The position numbers were made by a program, and so were the translations under genes. Shown one piece after another: positions 41,683 through 50,484 of a DNA stretch of 64,000 nt (position 1 is the first letter of the stretch; each line of letters opens with the position of its first letter). Where the stretch lies: the NCBI RefSeq assembly GCF_023703775.1, contig NZ_CP098514.1, forward strand, positions 744,001 to 808,000, given 5' to 3'. This stretch comes from Haloplanus sp. GDY1 (GTDB lineage: Archaea; Halobacteriota; Halobacteria; Halobacteriales; Haloferacaceae). The notes under the pieces are model-generated. The model saw only the letters and a program-made list of their open reading frames with translations. It was not told the origin of the DNA and searched no databases.

Positions 41683-43143
41683 ATGGTCAGGCGGCTGGTG
41701 CTCGGGTGCGGTCACGCCGGGGAGACGGTCGTCGGCGTGGTCTCGACGTGGGGCGGCGAACTCCGGGTCGTCGTTCCCGAGGACGCCCCGACGGACGCGA
41801 TCGAGGCGAACGCGGAGGTGGTCACGGGCGACCCCGCCGATCCGGAGACGTACCCGGAGTCGGCCGACGTGGTGCTCGTCCTCGGCGACGACCCCGAGCG
41901 CAACGTCGCCGCGGCCGAGCGGGCCCGAGAGGCGTTCCCCGACGCCCTGCTCGTGGCGTCGACGGGGGACGACGGCGACCCGCGAGCGCTCGACGCCGTC
42001 GCGGACCGGGTGATCGACACCCGCGGCGTCGTCACCGACCGCCTCCTCGACTCGGTGACGGGCGACGACGCCGAGCGGGTGTGGCGACTGTTGAGCGTCC
42101 TGCGTGGGATCGACGGCCGACTGGCGGTCGTGATGCACGACAACCCCGACCCCGACGCCATCGCGTCGGCGCTCGCGCTGGCCGAAATCGCCCGCTCGGT
42201 GGGCGTCGACGCCGACCCGTGTTACTACGGCGACATCTCCCACCAGGAGAACCGCGCGCTGGTGAACCTGCTGGAGCTCGACCTCCGCAACCTCGCGGCG
42301 ACGGAGGACCTCGAGGAGTACGGCGGCGTGGCGCTGGTCGATCACTCCCGCCCCGGCGTGAACGACGGCCTCGACCCCGACACCCCCGTGGACGTGGTCG
42401 TGGATCACCACCCGCCGCGGGCGCCGGTCGAGGCACGCTACGTGGACCTGCGGAGCGACGTCGGGGCGACGAGTACGCTCCTCGCGGAGTATCTGAACCG
42501 CCTCGGCCTCGATCCGGGCCGCGAGGTGGCGACCGCGCTCCTGTACGGCATCCGCATCGACACCCGGGAGTTCACCCGCGAGGCCGTCGAGGCGGACTTC
42601 GAGGCCGCCGCCTACCTCCACGACCACGTCGACGAGTCCGTCCTGGACCGGGTGGAGTCCCCGAGCATGAGCCCCGAGGTGCTGTCGACGCTGGCGGCGG
42701 CGATCCGGAACCGGGACGTGCGGGGCGACGTGCTCACCACCGGCGTCGGTCGCATCCGCGACCGGGACGCCCTGGCACAGGCCGCCGACAAACTGCTCGA
42801 CATGGAGGGGGTCTGCATCACCGTCGTCTACGGGTTCATGGACGAGACGGTGTACGTCTCCGGACGCGCCCGGGGAACGGAGGTCGACCTCGGGGAGGTG
42901 TTGCGCGACGCCCTCGGCGCCATCGGCAGCGCCGGCGGCCACGCCGACATGGCGGGCGCCCAGATTCCGCTCGGCATCCTCGGCTCCGTCGACGAGGAGT
43001 CGACCGACTCGCTGCAGCGGGTGGTCGACGAGGTGATCGCCGAACGAGTGTTCGAGGTGCTGGAGAACCCCCCGAGCGCCCCGCGCCGCGACCCGACCGC
43101 CGCCGACATCGCCTTCGAGTTCCCCCTGGCCGACGAGGGCTGA
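41683..43143 (+). CDS. DHH-family phosphoesterase with N-terminal Rossmann-like domain
   Basis: A 486-residue soluble protein. Residues 1-110 resemble a TrkA-N/RCK Rossmann domain (LVLGCGHAGETVVGVVSTWG, then VVTGDPADPETYPESADVVL). From about 145 comes a DHH domain: VVMHDNPDPDAIASALAL, VALVDHSRPG near 220 and VVDHHPPR near 243, all metal-binding. DHHA1 follows with VYVSGRARGTEVDLGEVLRD and GGHADMAGAQIPLG near 425. DHH-DHHA1 enzymes cleave nanoRNA, cyclic di-AMP, or related phosphodiesters. Substrate unproven; a signalling role is suggested by the RCK-like front. Confidence 0.85.
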   Translation: MVRRLVLGCGHAGETVVGVVSTWGGELRVVVPEDAPTDAIEANAEVVTGDPADPETYPESADVVLVLGDDPERNVAAAERAREAFPDALLVASTGDDGDPRALDAVADRVIDTRGVVTDRLLDSVTGDDAERVWRLLSVLRGIDGRLAVVMHDNPDPDAIASALALAEIARSVGVDADPCYYGDISHQENRALVNLLELDLRNLAATEDLEEYGGVALVDHSRPGVNDGLDPDTPVDVVVDHHPPRAPVEARYVDLRSDVGATSTLLAEYLNRLGLDPGREVATALLYGIRIDTREFTREAVEADFEAAAYLHDHVDESVLDRVESPSMSPEVLSTLAAAIRNRDVRGDVLTTGVGRIRDRDALAQAADKLLDMEGVCITVVYGFMDETVYVSGRARGTEVDLGEVLRDALGAIGSAGGHADMAGAQIPLGILGSVDEESTDSLQRVVDEVIAERVFEVLENPPSAPRRDPTAADIAFEFPLADEG

Positions 43144-43199
43144 CTGCCGTCGGGCCGCGACGACCACCCTTTTGAGAGTCGGCCGCGTACGACGGGCCG

Positions 43200-44000
43200 A
43201 TGGCCGACAACGCGACCGTCGAGGAGTACATGACCCGTGACGTGGCGACCGTCTCGCCCGACGATTCGGTCGCCGAGGTGTCGCGGCGGATCGTCGAGAG
43301 CGACGGCCACACCGGCTTCCCGGTGACCGACGGCCGGCAGGTCGAGGGGTTCATCAGCGCCCGTGACCTACTGCTCGCCGACGACGACGCGCTGGTGTTC
43401 ACCGTGATGTCCGACGACCTCGTGGTCGCACATCCGGAGATGAAGGTCAACGACGCCGCGCGGGTGATCCTCCGCTCGGGCATCCAGAAACTGCCAGTCG
43501 TCGACGACGCGGGCAACCTCGTCGGCATCATCTCGAACACGGACGTCATCCGGAGTCAGATCGAGCGGGCGACGCCCAAGAAGGTCGACAAACTCCTGCA
43601 CACGCTGGAGGAGATTCACGACATCGACGCCGCGGAGGAGCGGCGACGGGTCGAACTGGCCGACCTCACGCCGACGCAGGCGCGGGTCTACGCCGACGAG
43701 TTACAGGGCCGGAGCTACGAACTCGAACACGGGCTGGCCGAACCGCTGGTCGTCATCGACAACGACGGCACGCTCCTCCTCGCCGACGGCCACCACCGCG
43801 TCATGGCGGCGAACCGCCTCGACATCGAAGAGATGGACGCCTACGTCATCGTCATCGACGCCGGGGCCGAACTCGAACTCGGGATGCAACGCACCGCCGA
43901 GAAGGAGGGCCTGGAGACCATCGACGACATCTCGGTCGTCGACTACGCGCGCCACCCGCTGATCGAGACGACCGAGCGCCTCCAGGAGGAGGACCGCTAG
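43200..44000 (+). CDS. CBS-pair protein with C-terminal ParB-like domain
   Basis: A 266-residue cytosolic protein. Two CBS motifs cover residues 1-125 (VEEYMTRDVATVSPDDSVAE, then VFTVMSDDLVVAHPEMKVND with GIQKLPVVDDAGNLVGIIS). A linker with KKVDKLLHTLEEIHDIDAAE precedes a ParB/sulfiredoxin-like region that contains YELEHGLAEPLVVIDNDGTL and ADGHHRVMAANRL near 198, the NTP/nuclease loop. CBS pairs sense adenine nucleotides. The combination may be a nucleotide-regulated switch or enzyme. Its stop codon overlaps that of the next gene on the other strand. Confidence 0.82.
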   Translation: MADNATVEEYMTRDVATVSPDDSVAEVSRRIVESDGHTGFPVTDGRQVEGFISARDLLLADDDALVFTVMSDDLVVAHPEMKVNDAARVILRSGIQKLPVVDDAGNLVGIISNTDVIRSQIERATPKKVDKLLHTLEEIHDIDAAEERRRVELADLTPTQARVYADELQGRSYELEHGLAEPLVVIDNDGTLLLADGHHRVMAANRLDIEEMDAYVIVIDAGAELELGMQRTAEKEGLETIDDISVVDYARHPLIETTERLQEEDR

Positions 44001-45181
44001 GCGCCGACCCCGCGATCGGTCGTCCCCTCGTCGACGGCGTCCCCGCCGTCGTCGTCGGTTCCTTCGTCGTCGGTTCCGTCGTCGTCACCGCCGTCGTCAC
44101 CGTCGGTTCTGCCGTCGTCACCGTCGCTCCCGTCTTCGTCACCGTCGTCACCGTCGCTCCCGTCGTCGTCACCGTCGTCCTCTCCATCGCTCCCGTCCTC
44201 GTCCGGGCGGTCCACACCCACCAGGTCGAGTTCGGGAACCAACATGCCGAGCACCGAGAGCGAGTAGTACCGGACGAAGGTGAGGACGGGCACCTGCACG
44301 AGGAGGCTCACGACGATCAGCGCGAGGACGAACAGGATCACCAGCGGGACGACGACGACCCACACGACGTGGCCAGCGCCCCCGGCCGACAGCGCGAGGA
44401 GCAGGGCACCGCCCACGAGGGCGAACGGGATCGCCACGACAACGGCGGCGAGGAGGACGACGATGGAGACGGCGATGCTCACCGCGATGCCGAGGACGAA
44501 CTTCGCGACGACGTAGAGGGCGACCTGCTTCCACTCGGCACGGATCGTCGGCCAGATGCGTCGCCAGGCGTCGACGACGCCCCGGTCCTCGACAAGCATC
44601 GTCGGCACCACGAAGTCGGTCGTCAGGCCCAGGAACACGCTCGTGGCGATGCCGACGACGACGAACAGGACGAGCAGCGGCACGAACAGGACGAGGAGTA
44701 TCGGCGAGAGGCCGATCCCGCCGAGGAGGACGAGCAGGAAGGGGACGGCGAGCAGCAACAGCGTGACGAGGCCGACGGCGAGTCGGAAGGCGAACAGGCG
44801 CAGGCCGGGGCGGAACTCCTCGCTGAAGGGGCCGCGGATCGACACCTCGCGGTCGCGGAGGCCGCGAACGAGCACGAACTCCATCACGGCGCCGACGAGG
44901 CTCCACAGGAGGAAGAGCGCGACGACGAGGAGGACCAGTCCGGCGACGATGGCCACCGCCGACCCGACGTCGGGCATCGACGGCGGGGACACGTCCGACG
45001 GCATCTCGGACCCGGAGGGAACGCTCGTGTTGCCGCCGCCGGACGGGACGCCGCCGCCCACGCCGACGAAGAGGGCGATCAGCGCGAGGCGGAGCCAGCG
45101 CCCCCGATCCAGGGGGAGGAGGAGGTCTTCGGTCGCGTCACGGGCGTCCGAGAGGGCCGCGAGGGCGTACCAGGAGGGCAT
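43997..45181 (-). CDS. Multi-pass membrane protein (DUF7544-like) with acidic repeat tail
   Basis: A 394-residue protein. It opens with MPSWYALAALSDARDATEDL and LDRGRWLRLALIALFVGVGG, the start that I recall for haloarchaeal DUF7544. Then come five or six long Val/Leu/Ile-rich helices with FLGLTTDFVVPTMLVEDRGV in between, a pattern also seen in DUF4013-type proteins. The last 65 residues are almost only Asp, Gly, Ser, Glu and Thr in repeats such as DGDDGSDG. The ATG at 45181 is preferred over one nine codons earlier. Function unknown. Confidence 0.75.
   Translation of the reverse strand: MPSWYALAALSDARDATEDLLLPLDRGRWLRLALIALFVGVGGGVPSGGGNTSVPSGSEMPSDVSPPSMPDVGSAVAIVAGLVLLVVALFLLWSLVGAVMEFVLVRGLRDREVSIRGPFSEEFRPGLRLFAFRLAVGLVTLLLLAVPFLLVLLGGIGLSPILLVLFVPLLVLFVVVGIATSVFLGLTTDFVVPTMLVEDRGVVDAWRRIWPTIRAEWKQVALYVVAKFVLGIAVSIAVSIVVLLAAVVVAIPFALVGGALLLALSAGGAGHVVWVVVVPLVILFVLALIVVSLLVQVPVLTFVRYYSLSVLGMLVPELDLVGVDRPDEDGSDGEDDGDDDGSDGDDGDEDGSDGDDGRTDGDDGGDDDGTDDEGTDDDGGDAVDEGTTDRGVGA
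44026..44200 (-). repeat. Imperfect tandem repeat coding the Asp/Gly tail
   Basis: Short units of GTCGTC and CACCGTCG (plus strand) recur through this stretch. Longer blocks such as CGTCACCGTCGCTCCCGTC appear twice within about 50 bases. They encode the acidic C-terminus of the membrane protein and are prone to slippage. Confidence 0.75.
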
Positions 45182-45263
45182 ACCGGATACCCCGCAGTCA
45201 GGTGACAAAAATGCAGGGGGTCGTCTTCCGGCTCGGAGAACCGCCGACGCGCGGGCGACGCGA

Positions 45264-45270
45264 CTTTATC
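45264..45270 (+). promoter_or_regulatory. TATA-like box for the M24 peptidase gene
   Basis: CTTTATC is centred 26 bases before the ATG at 45293, a clean leaderless promoter match. Confidence 0.55.
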
Positions 45271-45292
45271 CGAGGCCGCGGAACGGAGGGGC

Positions 45293-46396
45293 ATGACGAC
45301 GCCGTTCGAACGCCGGACTCGCCGCGCCCAGTCGCGACTGCGTGCCCTCGGCGCCGACGCCCTCGCCCTCTCGCCCGGGCGGGATCTGTACTACCTGAGC
45401 GGGGTGGACGCCGAGCGAAGCGACCGGCTCACGCTGCTCGTGGTGCCCGCGGACGGCGACCCCACGTTCGTGGTCCCCGGCCTCGAAGCCGGCCCCGTCC
45501 GGGCGGCCACGTGGGTCGACGACGTGCGCACCTGGGCCGACGAGACGGGACCCGACCCCGTCCTCGACCCGCTCCTCGATACCCTCTCGCCGTCTCGCGT
45601 CCTCCTCGCCGATCGGATGTGGGCGGCCGTCGCTCACTCCCTCCGGGAGCGGTTGCCCGAGGCCTCCTTCGGCCTCGCGAGCGAGGTGCTGGCTCCCCTC
45701 CGCCGGCGGAAGGACGACGCGGAACTCGACGCCCTCCGGGCGGCCGCCGGGGCGGCCGACGCGACGATGGAGGACGTGCGTGCCCTCGGCGTCGACGCCG
45801 TTGGGCGGACGGAGGCCGACCTCGCGGCGTTCGTCGAGGACCGACTGGCGGCACACGGCGGCACGGGCGTCGCCTTCGACACCATCGTCGCCGCGGGGCC
45901 GAACGGCGCCGACCCCCATCACGCGAGCGGCGACCGGGAGATTCGACCGGGCGACCCCGTCGTCCTCGACTTCGGGACGCGGGTGGACGGCTACGTCAGC
46001 GACCAGACCCGGACCGTCGTCTTCGACGGCGACCCGCCCGCGGCGTTCGAGGACGTCCACCGGGTCGTCCGCGAGGCCCAGGCGGCGGGGGTCGACGCCG
46101 TCGAACCCGGCGCGTCCACGGGCGCGGTGGACCGGGCCGCCCGGTCGGTCGTCGAGGCCGCGGGCTACGGCGACCGGTTCGTCCACCGGACGGGCCACGG
46201 CGTCGGCCTCGACGTCCACGAGTCGCCCGACGTCGTCGCCGGCGGCGACGTGGAACTCGAACCGGGGATGGTCTTCAGCGTCGAACCCGGCGTCTACCTC
46301 CCCGACCGCTTCGGCGTGCGGATCGAGGACCTCGTGGTCGTCACCGAGTCGGGGGCCGAGCGGCTCAACCGGACGGATCGGGGCTGGCGGCCCTGA
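45293..46396 (+). CDS. M24-family metallopeptidase, Xaa-Pro aminopeptidase-like
   Basis: A 367-residue cytosolic enzyme with the creatinase N-terminal domain (1-125) and the pita-bread M24 domain. The two-metal ligands are visible: Asp in VVLDFGTRVDGYVSDQTRTV (DFG and SDQTRT), His in HRTGHGVGLDVHE, Glu in VFSVEPGVYLPDRFG and the final Glu in GVRIEDLVVV. It probably removes N-terminal residues next to proline. It is a single gene that converges on the DRTGG gene with no spacer. Confidence 0.92.
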   Translation: MTTPFERRTRRAQSRLRALGADALALSPGRDLYYLSGVDAERSDRLTLLVVPADGDPTFVVPGLEAGPVRAATWVDDVRTWADETGPDPVLDPLLDTLSPSRVLLADRMWAAVAHSLRERLPEASFGLASEVLAPLRRRKDDAELDALRAAAGAADATMEDVRALGVDAVGRTEADLAAFVEDRLAAHGGTGVAFDTIVAAGPNGADPHHASGDREIRPGDPVVLDFGTRVDGYVSDQTRTVVFDGDPPAAFEDVHRVVREAQAAGVDAVEPGASTGAVDRAARSVVEAAGYGDRFVHRTGHGVGLDVHESPDVVAGGDVELEPGMVFSVEPGVYLPDRFGVRIEDLVVVTESGAERLNRTDRGWRP

Positions 46397-47464
46397 TCAC
46401 CCTTCGCCGACCCCGAGTAGCGCGTCCACGTCGGCGTGATCGGTCAGCAGGTCGCCCATCACCTCGACCGTGCGCTCGTCGCGCGTGCGGCCGCTCCGGA
46501 CCACCTCCTCGGCGCGTTCGAGCGTCGTGAGCGTGTCGGCCGAGCAAAGCAGGATGGGGACGCCCTTCTCGGCGGCGGTGCCGAGGACCGCCGCAGGCGG
46601 CCGTCGACCGCCCGTGAGCACCAGACACTTCACCCCGGGCGCTTCGAGCGCGGCTGTGTGGATGTCCGACCGGTCACCCCCCGTGACGACCGCGGCGTCT
46701 TTCGTCCGGCGGAAGAAGCGAAGCGCCTCCTCGCCGCTCATCGCGCCGACGAGGAACCGCTCGACGACGCCGTCGGTCGGGACGTCGGTCAGGAGTTCGG
46801 CGCCGAGTTCGCCCGCCAGGTCGGCGACGCTGACCCCCGCGAGTTCCGACTCGCGGGGCAGGACGCCCAGGACGGGAATCCCCTTCCCCTCGAGGAACGG
46901 CGCGACGAGGCTCTCCACCTCGTCGTAGGCGGCGTCGGCCACGCGGTTGAAGAGGACGCCCGCCAGCCGGTCGCCCAGCCGTCGGGCCGCAGCGAGCGTC
47001 TCGTCGACGTCCGTCGGCGTCCCGTACTCCGCGACCAGGACCACCTCGGCGTCGAGCAGTTCCGCCACGTCGGCGTCGGTCAGGTCGACGACGCCCCCGG
47101 TGGTCACGCGGCCGCCCCCCTCGACGATCACCAGGTCCCGCCCCTCGGCGACGGCGTCGAAGCCCTCGCGGACGCGCTCGCGGAGTTCGTCGGGGCGCTC
47201 CCGGCCCTCCAGCGCCGACCGGACGAACGTCGGCGAGTAGACGATGGGCTCCATCTCGTGCATCTCGTCGTCGGTGTCGAGGAGTTCGCGCGCCAGCATG
47301 GGGTCGCGGTCCAGCGTCTTGCCCACCTGGCTCTGGAGGCGCGTCCCCTTCGGTTTCATGTAGCCGACGCTCCGGCCCCGGGCCTGTGCGTGGCGGCCGA
47401 GCGCGACGGCGATGGCCGTCTTGCCTGTGCTCTCTCCGGTCGCGGTGACGAGTAGGGTGTTCAT
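46397..47464 (-). CDS. P-loop/DRTGG protein of the phosphotransacetylase-associated family
   Basis: A 355-residue protein. An N-terminal BioD-like P-loop domain has VTATGESTGKTAIAVALGRH near 6-25 and VIVEGGGRVTTGGVVDLTD near 112. A C-terminal DRTGG domain from about 215 includes FFRRTKDAAVVTGGDRSDIH near 255. The same two modules stand in front of bacterial Pta enzymes, where they regulate them. The catalytic Pta part is absent. Its start overlaps the stop of the ADP-forming acetate-CoA ligase gene, so a regulatory role on acetyl-CoA/acetate turnover is inferred. Confidence 0.85.
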   Translation of the reverse strand: MNTLLVTATGESTGKTAIAVALGRHAQARGRSVGYMKPKGTRLQSQVGKTLDRDPMLARELLDTDDEMHEMEPIVYSPTFVRSALEGRERPDELRERVREGFDAVAEGRDLVIVEGGGRVTTGGVVDLTDADVAELLDAEVVLVAEYGTPTDVDETLAAARRLGDRLAGVLFNRVADAAYDEVESLVAPFLEGKGIPVLGVLPRESELAGVSVADLAGELGAELLTDVPTDGVVERFLVGAMSGEEALRFFRRTKDAAVVTGGDRSDIHTAALEAPGVKCLVLTGGRRPPAAVLGTAAEKGVPILLCSADTLTTLERAEEVVRSGRTRDERTVEVMGDLLTDHADVDALLGVGEG

Positions 47465-49551
47465 AGGTTGTCTGGATCGACGGTGAGTCTGAGGTCGACG
47501 GCCCGCACGCCGTCCGGGCGGGCGACGAGCGGGTTCACGTCGAGTTCGAGGATGGCGGGGAAGTCGGTGACGAGCTGTGAGAGGCGGCCGAGCGTCTCGG
47601 CGACGGCCGCCCTGTCGACGGGCTCGCGGCCCCGGGCGCCGGACAGGAGCGGCGAGGCCTTGATCCCGTCGAGCATCGACAGCGCCTCGGACTCGGCGAG
47701 GGGGGCGAGCCGAACCGCGGTGTCCTCCATCACCTCGACGAAGACGCCCCCGAGGCCGAAGAGGACCAGCGGCCCGAACTGCGGGTCGCGGTTCGTGCCC
47801 GCGATGGTCTCGACGCCCGACTCCATCTCGACCCGCTCTTGGACCTGCACGCCGAGTATCGTCGCGTCCGGCTGGTAGTTGCGCGCCCGGGCGACCAGGT
47901 CCTCGAAGGCGTCGTACACCTCCTCCTGTGGCACGCCGACCTTCACGCCGCCGATGTCGGACTTGTGGAGGATGTCGGGGCTGACGATCTTCATGACCAC
48001 GTCGCCGTCGATCCCTTCGGCCACCTCGAGGGCGTCGACCGGCGACTCGACCACCTCGCCCGCTGGCGTCGGGATCCCGTAGGCGTCGAGCAGGGGCATG
48101 GCCTCGACGCCGAGGCGGGTCCGACCCCGCTCGCGGGCCCGCTCCAGCACCGCCCGGGCGGCCTCCCGGTCCACGTCGTAGGTGGTCGGTGACGGGCGCT
48201 CCCGCTCCCGGATCTCGCGGTACCGGGCGAGCGTGCCGAGGCTGCCGACCGCCCGCGCGGGGTCGAAGTAGTTGGGGATGCCCGCCGCGTCGAGGGCGTC
48301 GTCAGCCGCCCGGGCCCGTTCGCCGCCCATCAGACACGTCGTCACGGGGAGGCCGTGACGCGCCTGGAGGTCGGCCACGTCGACCGCCAAGTCGGCGAAA
48401 TCGAGCGTCGCGGTCGGGGCCGCGATGACGACGGCCGACCCCACGGCGTCGTCCGCGAGGACGGCGTCGACGGCCGCGCGCATGCGCTCGTTGTCCGCGT
48501 CGCCGATGACGTCGACGGGGTTGTAGACGTTCGCCCCTTCGGGCAGGCGGTCACGGAGTCGGTCCAGCGTGTCGGGGCCGAACTCCGCGAGCGACAGGGG
48601 CTCCTCGCCGACGGCGTCGGTGGCCATCACGCCCGGCCCGCCCGCGTTGGTGACGACGGCCACCCCGTCGCTCTCGGGGACGGGCTGCCCGGCGAGGACG
48701 CGCGCGGCGTCGAAGAGGTCCTGGACGGTGTCGGCGCGGATCACCCCCGCCTCCCGGAGGCCCGCCTCGTAGGCGCGGTCACGGCCGGCCATCGCGCCCG
48801 TGTGCGACGAGGCGGCCTGTGCCCCCGCCTCGGTCCGCCCCGACTTGACGACGACGACGGGCGTCTCGGGGGTCACCTCCCGGGCGACGTCGACGAACCG
48901 GCGGCCGTCCTCGACGCTCTCGAGGTAGCCGACGACGACGTCCGTTCCCTCGTCGTCGCCCCACGCCGCCACGAAGTCGGACTCGTCGAGGACCGCCTTG
49001 TTGCCGAGCGACACCACGTCCTTGAAGCCGACGCCGTGGTCGGCCGCCCAGTCGAGGACGGCGGTGACGAACGCGCCCGACTGGCTCAGAAAGGAGACGG
49101 ATCCGGCGGGCGCCGACCGCGGGGCGAAGGTCGCGTTCAGCCCCACCGGGGTGCTGACGATTCCGAGGCAGTTCGGGCCGACGACGTTCAGGTCGTACTC
49201 CTCGGCGAGGGCGACCAGGTCGCGTTCGCGGGCGGCGCCCTCGCCGCCCGCCTCGCCGAACCCGGCGGAGACGACCACCACGTTCCGGATGCCCGCCTCG
49301 CCGGCCTCGCGAACCACGTCGAGGACCGCCGCCGCGGGCACCGCCACCACCGCCAGGTCGGCGCCCGACTCGCCCACGCCGTCGACCGCCGGCAGTCCAC
49401 ACACCTCGTCGTAGTTCGGGTTGACGGGAACGACGTCGCCGTCGAAGTCGGCGAGGTTCTCGACGAGCGCTCGACCGACCGACCCCGGGCGCTCCGTCGC
49501 CCCGACGACGGCGACACGCTCCGGCGCGAACAGCGGGGATAGCTCTCCCAT
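47461..49551 (-). CDS. ADP-forming acetate-CoA ligase, fused alpha and beta parts
   Basis: Converts acetyl-CoA (or other acyl-CoA), ADP and phosphate to acid, ATP and CoA, an archaeal route of substrate-level ATP formation. In the 696-residue chain, CoA binding is at residues 10-130 with VVGATERPGSVGRALVENL and NVVGPNCLGIVS. The phosphorylated His is His250 in SSHTGAMAGRD. The ATP-grasp beta part runs from about 470 with DAYGIPTPAGEV, VVMKIVSPDILHKSDIGGVK and FGLGGVFVEVMED. Acyl-chain preference is not visible. It is followed by the DRTGG gene. Confidence 0.92.
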   Translation of the reverse strand: MGELSPLFAPERVAVVGATERPGSVGRALVENLADFDGDVVPVNPNYDEVCGLPAVDGVGESGADLAVVAVPAAAVLDVVREAGEAGIRNVVVVSAGFGEAGGEGAARERDLVALAEEYDLNVVGPNCLGIVSTPVGLNATFAPRSAPAGSVSFLSQSGAFVTAVLDWAADHGVGFKDVVSLGNKAVLDESDFVAAWGDDEGTDVVVGYLESVEDGRRFVDVAREVTPETPVVVVKSGRTEAGAQAASSHTGAMAGRDRAYEAGLREAGVIRADTVQDLFDAARVLAGQPVPESDGVAVVTNAGGPGVMATDAVGEEPLSLAEFGPDTLDRLRDRLPEGANVYNPVDVIGDADNERMRAAVDAVLADDAVGSAVVIAAPTATLDFADLAVDVADLQARHGLPVTTCLMGGERARAADDALDAAGIPNYFDPARAVGSLGTLARYREIRERERPSPTTYDVDREAARAVLERARERGRTRLGVEAMPLLDAYGIPTPAGEVVESPVDALEVAEGIDGDVVMKIVSPDILHKSDIGGVKVGVPQEEVYDAFEDLVARARNYQPDATILGVQVQERVEMESGVETIAGTNRDPQFGPLVLFGLGGVFVEVMEDTAVRLAPLAESEALSMLDGIKASPLLSGARGREPVDRAAVAETLGRLSQLVTDFPAILELDVNPLVARPDGVRAVDLRLTVDPDNL

Positions 49552-49638
49552 CGATGCCGAATTCCGTCGGAGTCCGCATAAAGTCGTGGGCTCGCTCCCG
49601 GCGTTTTAGGCCGGCCAAATGTATCGGGAATATGATAA

Positions 49639-49645
49639 TATTTAA
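49639..49645 (+). promoter_or_regulatory. TATA-like box for the ZIP transporter gene
   Basis: TATTTAA is centred 30 bases before the ATG at 49672, inside an AT-rich stretch that starts near 49621 and is the most AT-rich spot in the region. Confidence 0.55.
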
Positions 49646-49671
49646 CCGAGTCGCCCGCCGAGGATCGACGG

Positions 49672-50484
49672 ATGGCTCTGCTCGGGAACCTGACGTTCGT
49701 CTTCGTCGCCGGACTGGTGACGGCGTTCGCGACCGGTCTCGGGGCGATTCCATTCTTCCTCGTCGACGACGTGAGCGACCGCTGGAACGTGGCGCTGTGG
49801 GGACTCGCCTCCGGGATCATGGTCTCGGCGTCGGTGTTCGGGCTGGTGTTCGAGGGGCTGTCGGCCGCCGACTCGCCGCTCGAGATCGTGCCCGGATTGA
49901 TCGCGGGCGTCGTTCTCGTCGTCGTCGCCCACGAGGTGATCGAGGGCTACGAGGTGCATCCGAAGAAATACGAGGAGGCCGACTTCCGGAAACTGCTGCT
50001 CATCCTCGGCGTGCTGACCGTCCACAGTTTCCCCGAGGGGGTCGCCGTCGGCGTCTCCTTCGCGGATCTGGGGCTCCGGTCGGCGGCCGGCGAGACGGTC
50101 GGCCTGTTCGGCTTCGCCGTCCCCCTGCTCGCGGTGTTCATGACCGTCGCCATCTCGATACACAACGTTCCCGAGGGGATCGCCATCTCGATTCCCCTAC
50201 GGACGCTCGGCGTCTCGAAGTGGAAGATGGTCTGGTGGGCCGTCTTCTCCAGCCTCCCCCAGCCAATCGGCGCGGTCGTCGCCTTCCTGTTCGTTCGGAT
50301 CGCCCGGGAGTTCCTGCCGATCGGCTTCGGCTTCGCCGCCGGGGCGATGATCTACCTCGTCGTCACCGAGTTCATCCCCGAGGCGCTCGACATCGGGTCG
50401 GGGCTGCCGGGCGGCGGTCGCCGCGAACTCGCCGCCGGCGTCGCCGTCGGCGTCCTCGCCATGACGCCGCTCCTCGTCGTCTAG
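49672..50484 (+). CDS. ZIP-family divalent metal transporter
   Basis: A 270-residue membrane protein with about eight helices, importing Zn2+ or related ions. The binuclear metal site is clear: TVHSFPEGVAVGVSFADLG in helix 4 (HxxPEG) and SIHNVPEGIAISIPLR in helix 5 (HNxPEG). A cytoplasmic loop EGYEVHPKKYEEADFRK lies between helices 3 and 4. It resembles GufA/ZIP proteins. It is convergent with a short gene that overlaps by four bases. The strong promoter and AT-rich upstream region could carry metal-responsive control. Confidence 0.92.
   Translation: MALLGNLTFVFVAGLVTAFATGLGAIPFFLVDDVSDRWNVALWGLASGIMVSASVFGLVFEGLSAADSPLEIVPGLIAGVVLVVVAHEVIEGYEVHPKKYEEADFRKLLLILGVLTVHSFPEGVAVGVSFADLGLRSAAGETVGLFGFAVPLLAVFMTVAISIHNVPEGIAISIPLRTLGVSKWKMVWWAVFSSLPQPIGAVVAFLFVRIAREFLPIGFGFAAGAMIYLVVTEFIPEALDIGSGLPGGGRRELAAGVAVGVLAMTPLLVV

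Noticed and set aside
44026-44200. Tandem repeat considered as a CRISPR array
   Set aside because: Units are short, unevenly spaced and in frame with an acidic protein tail. There are no unique spacers or cas genes.
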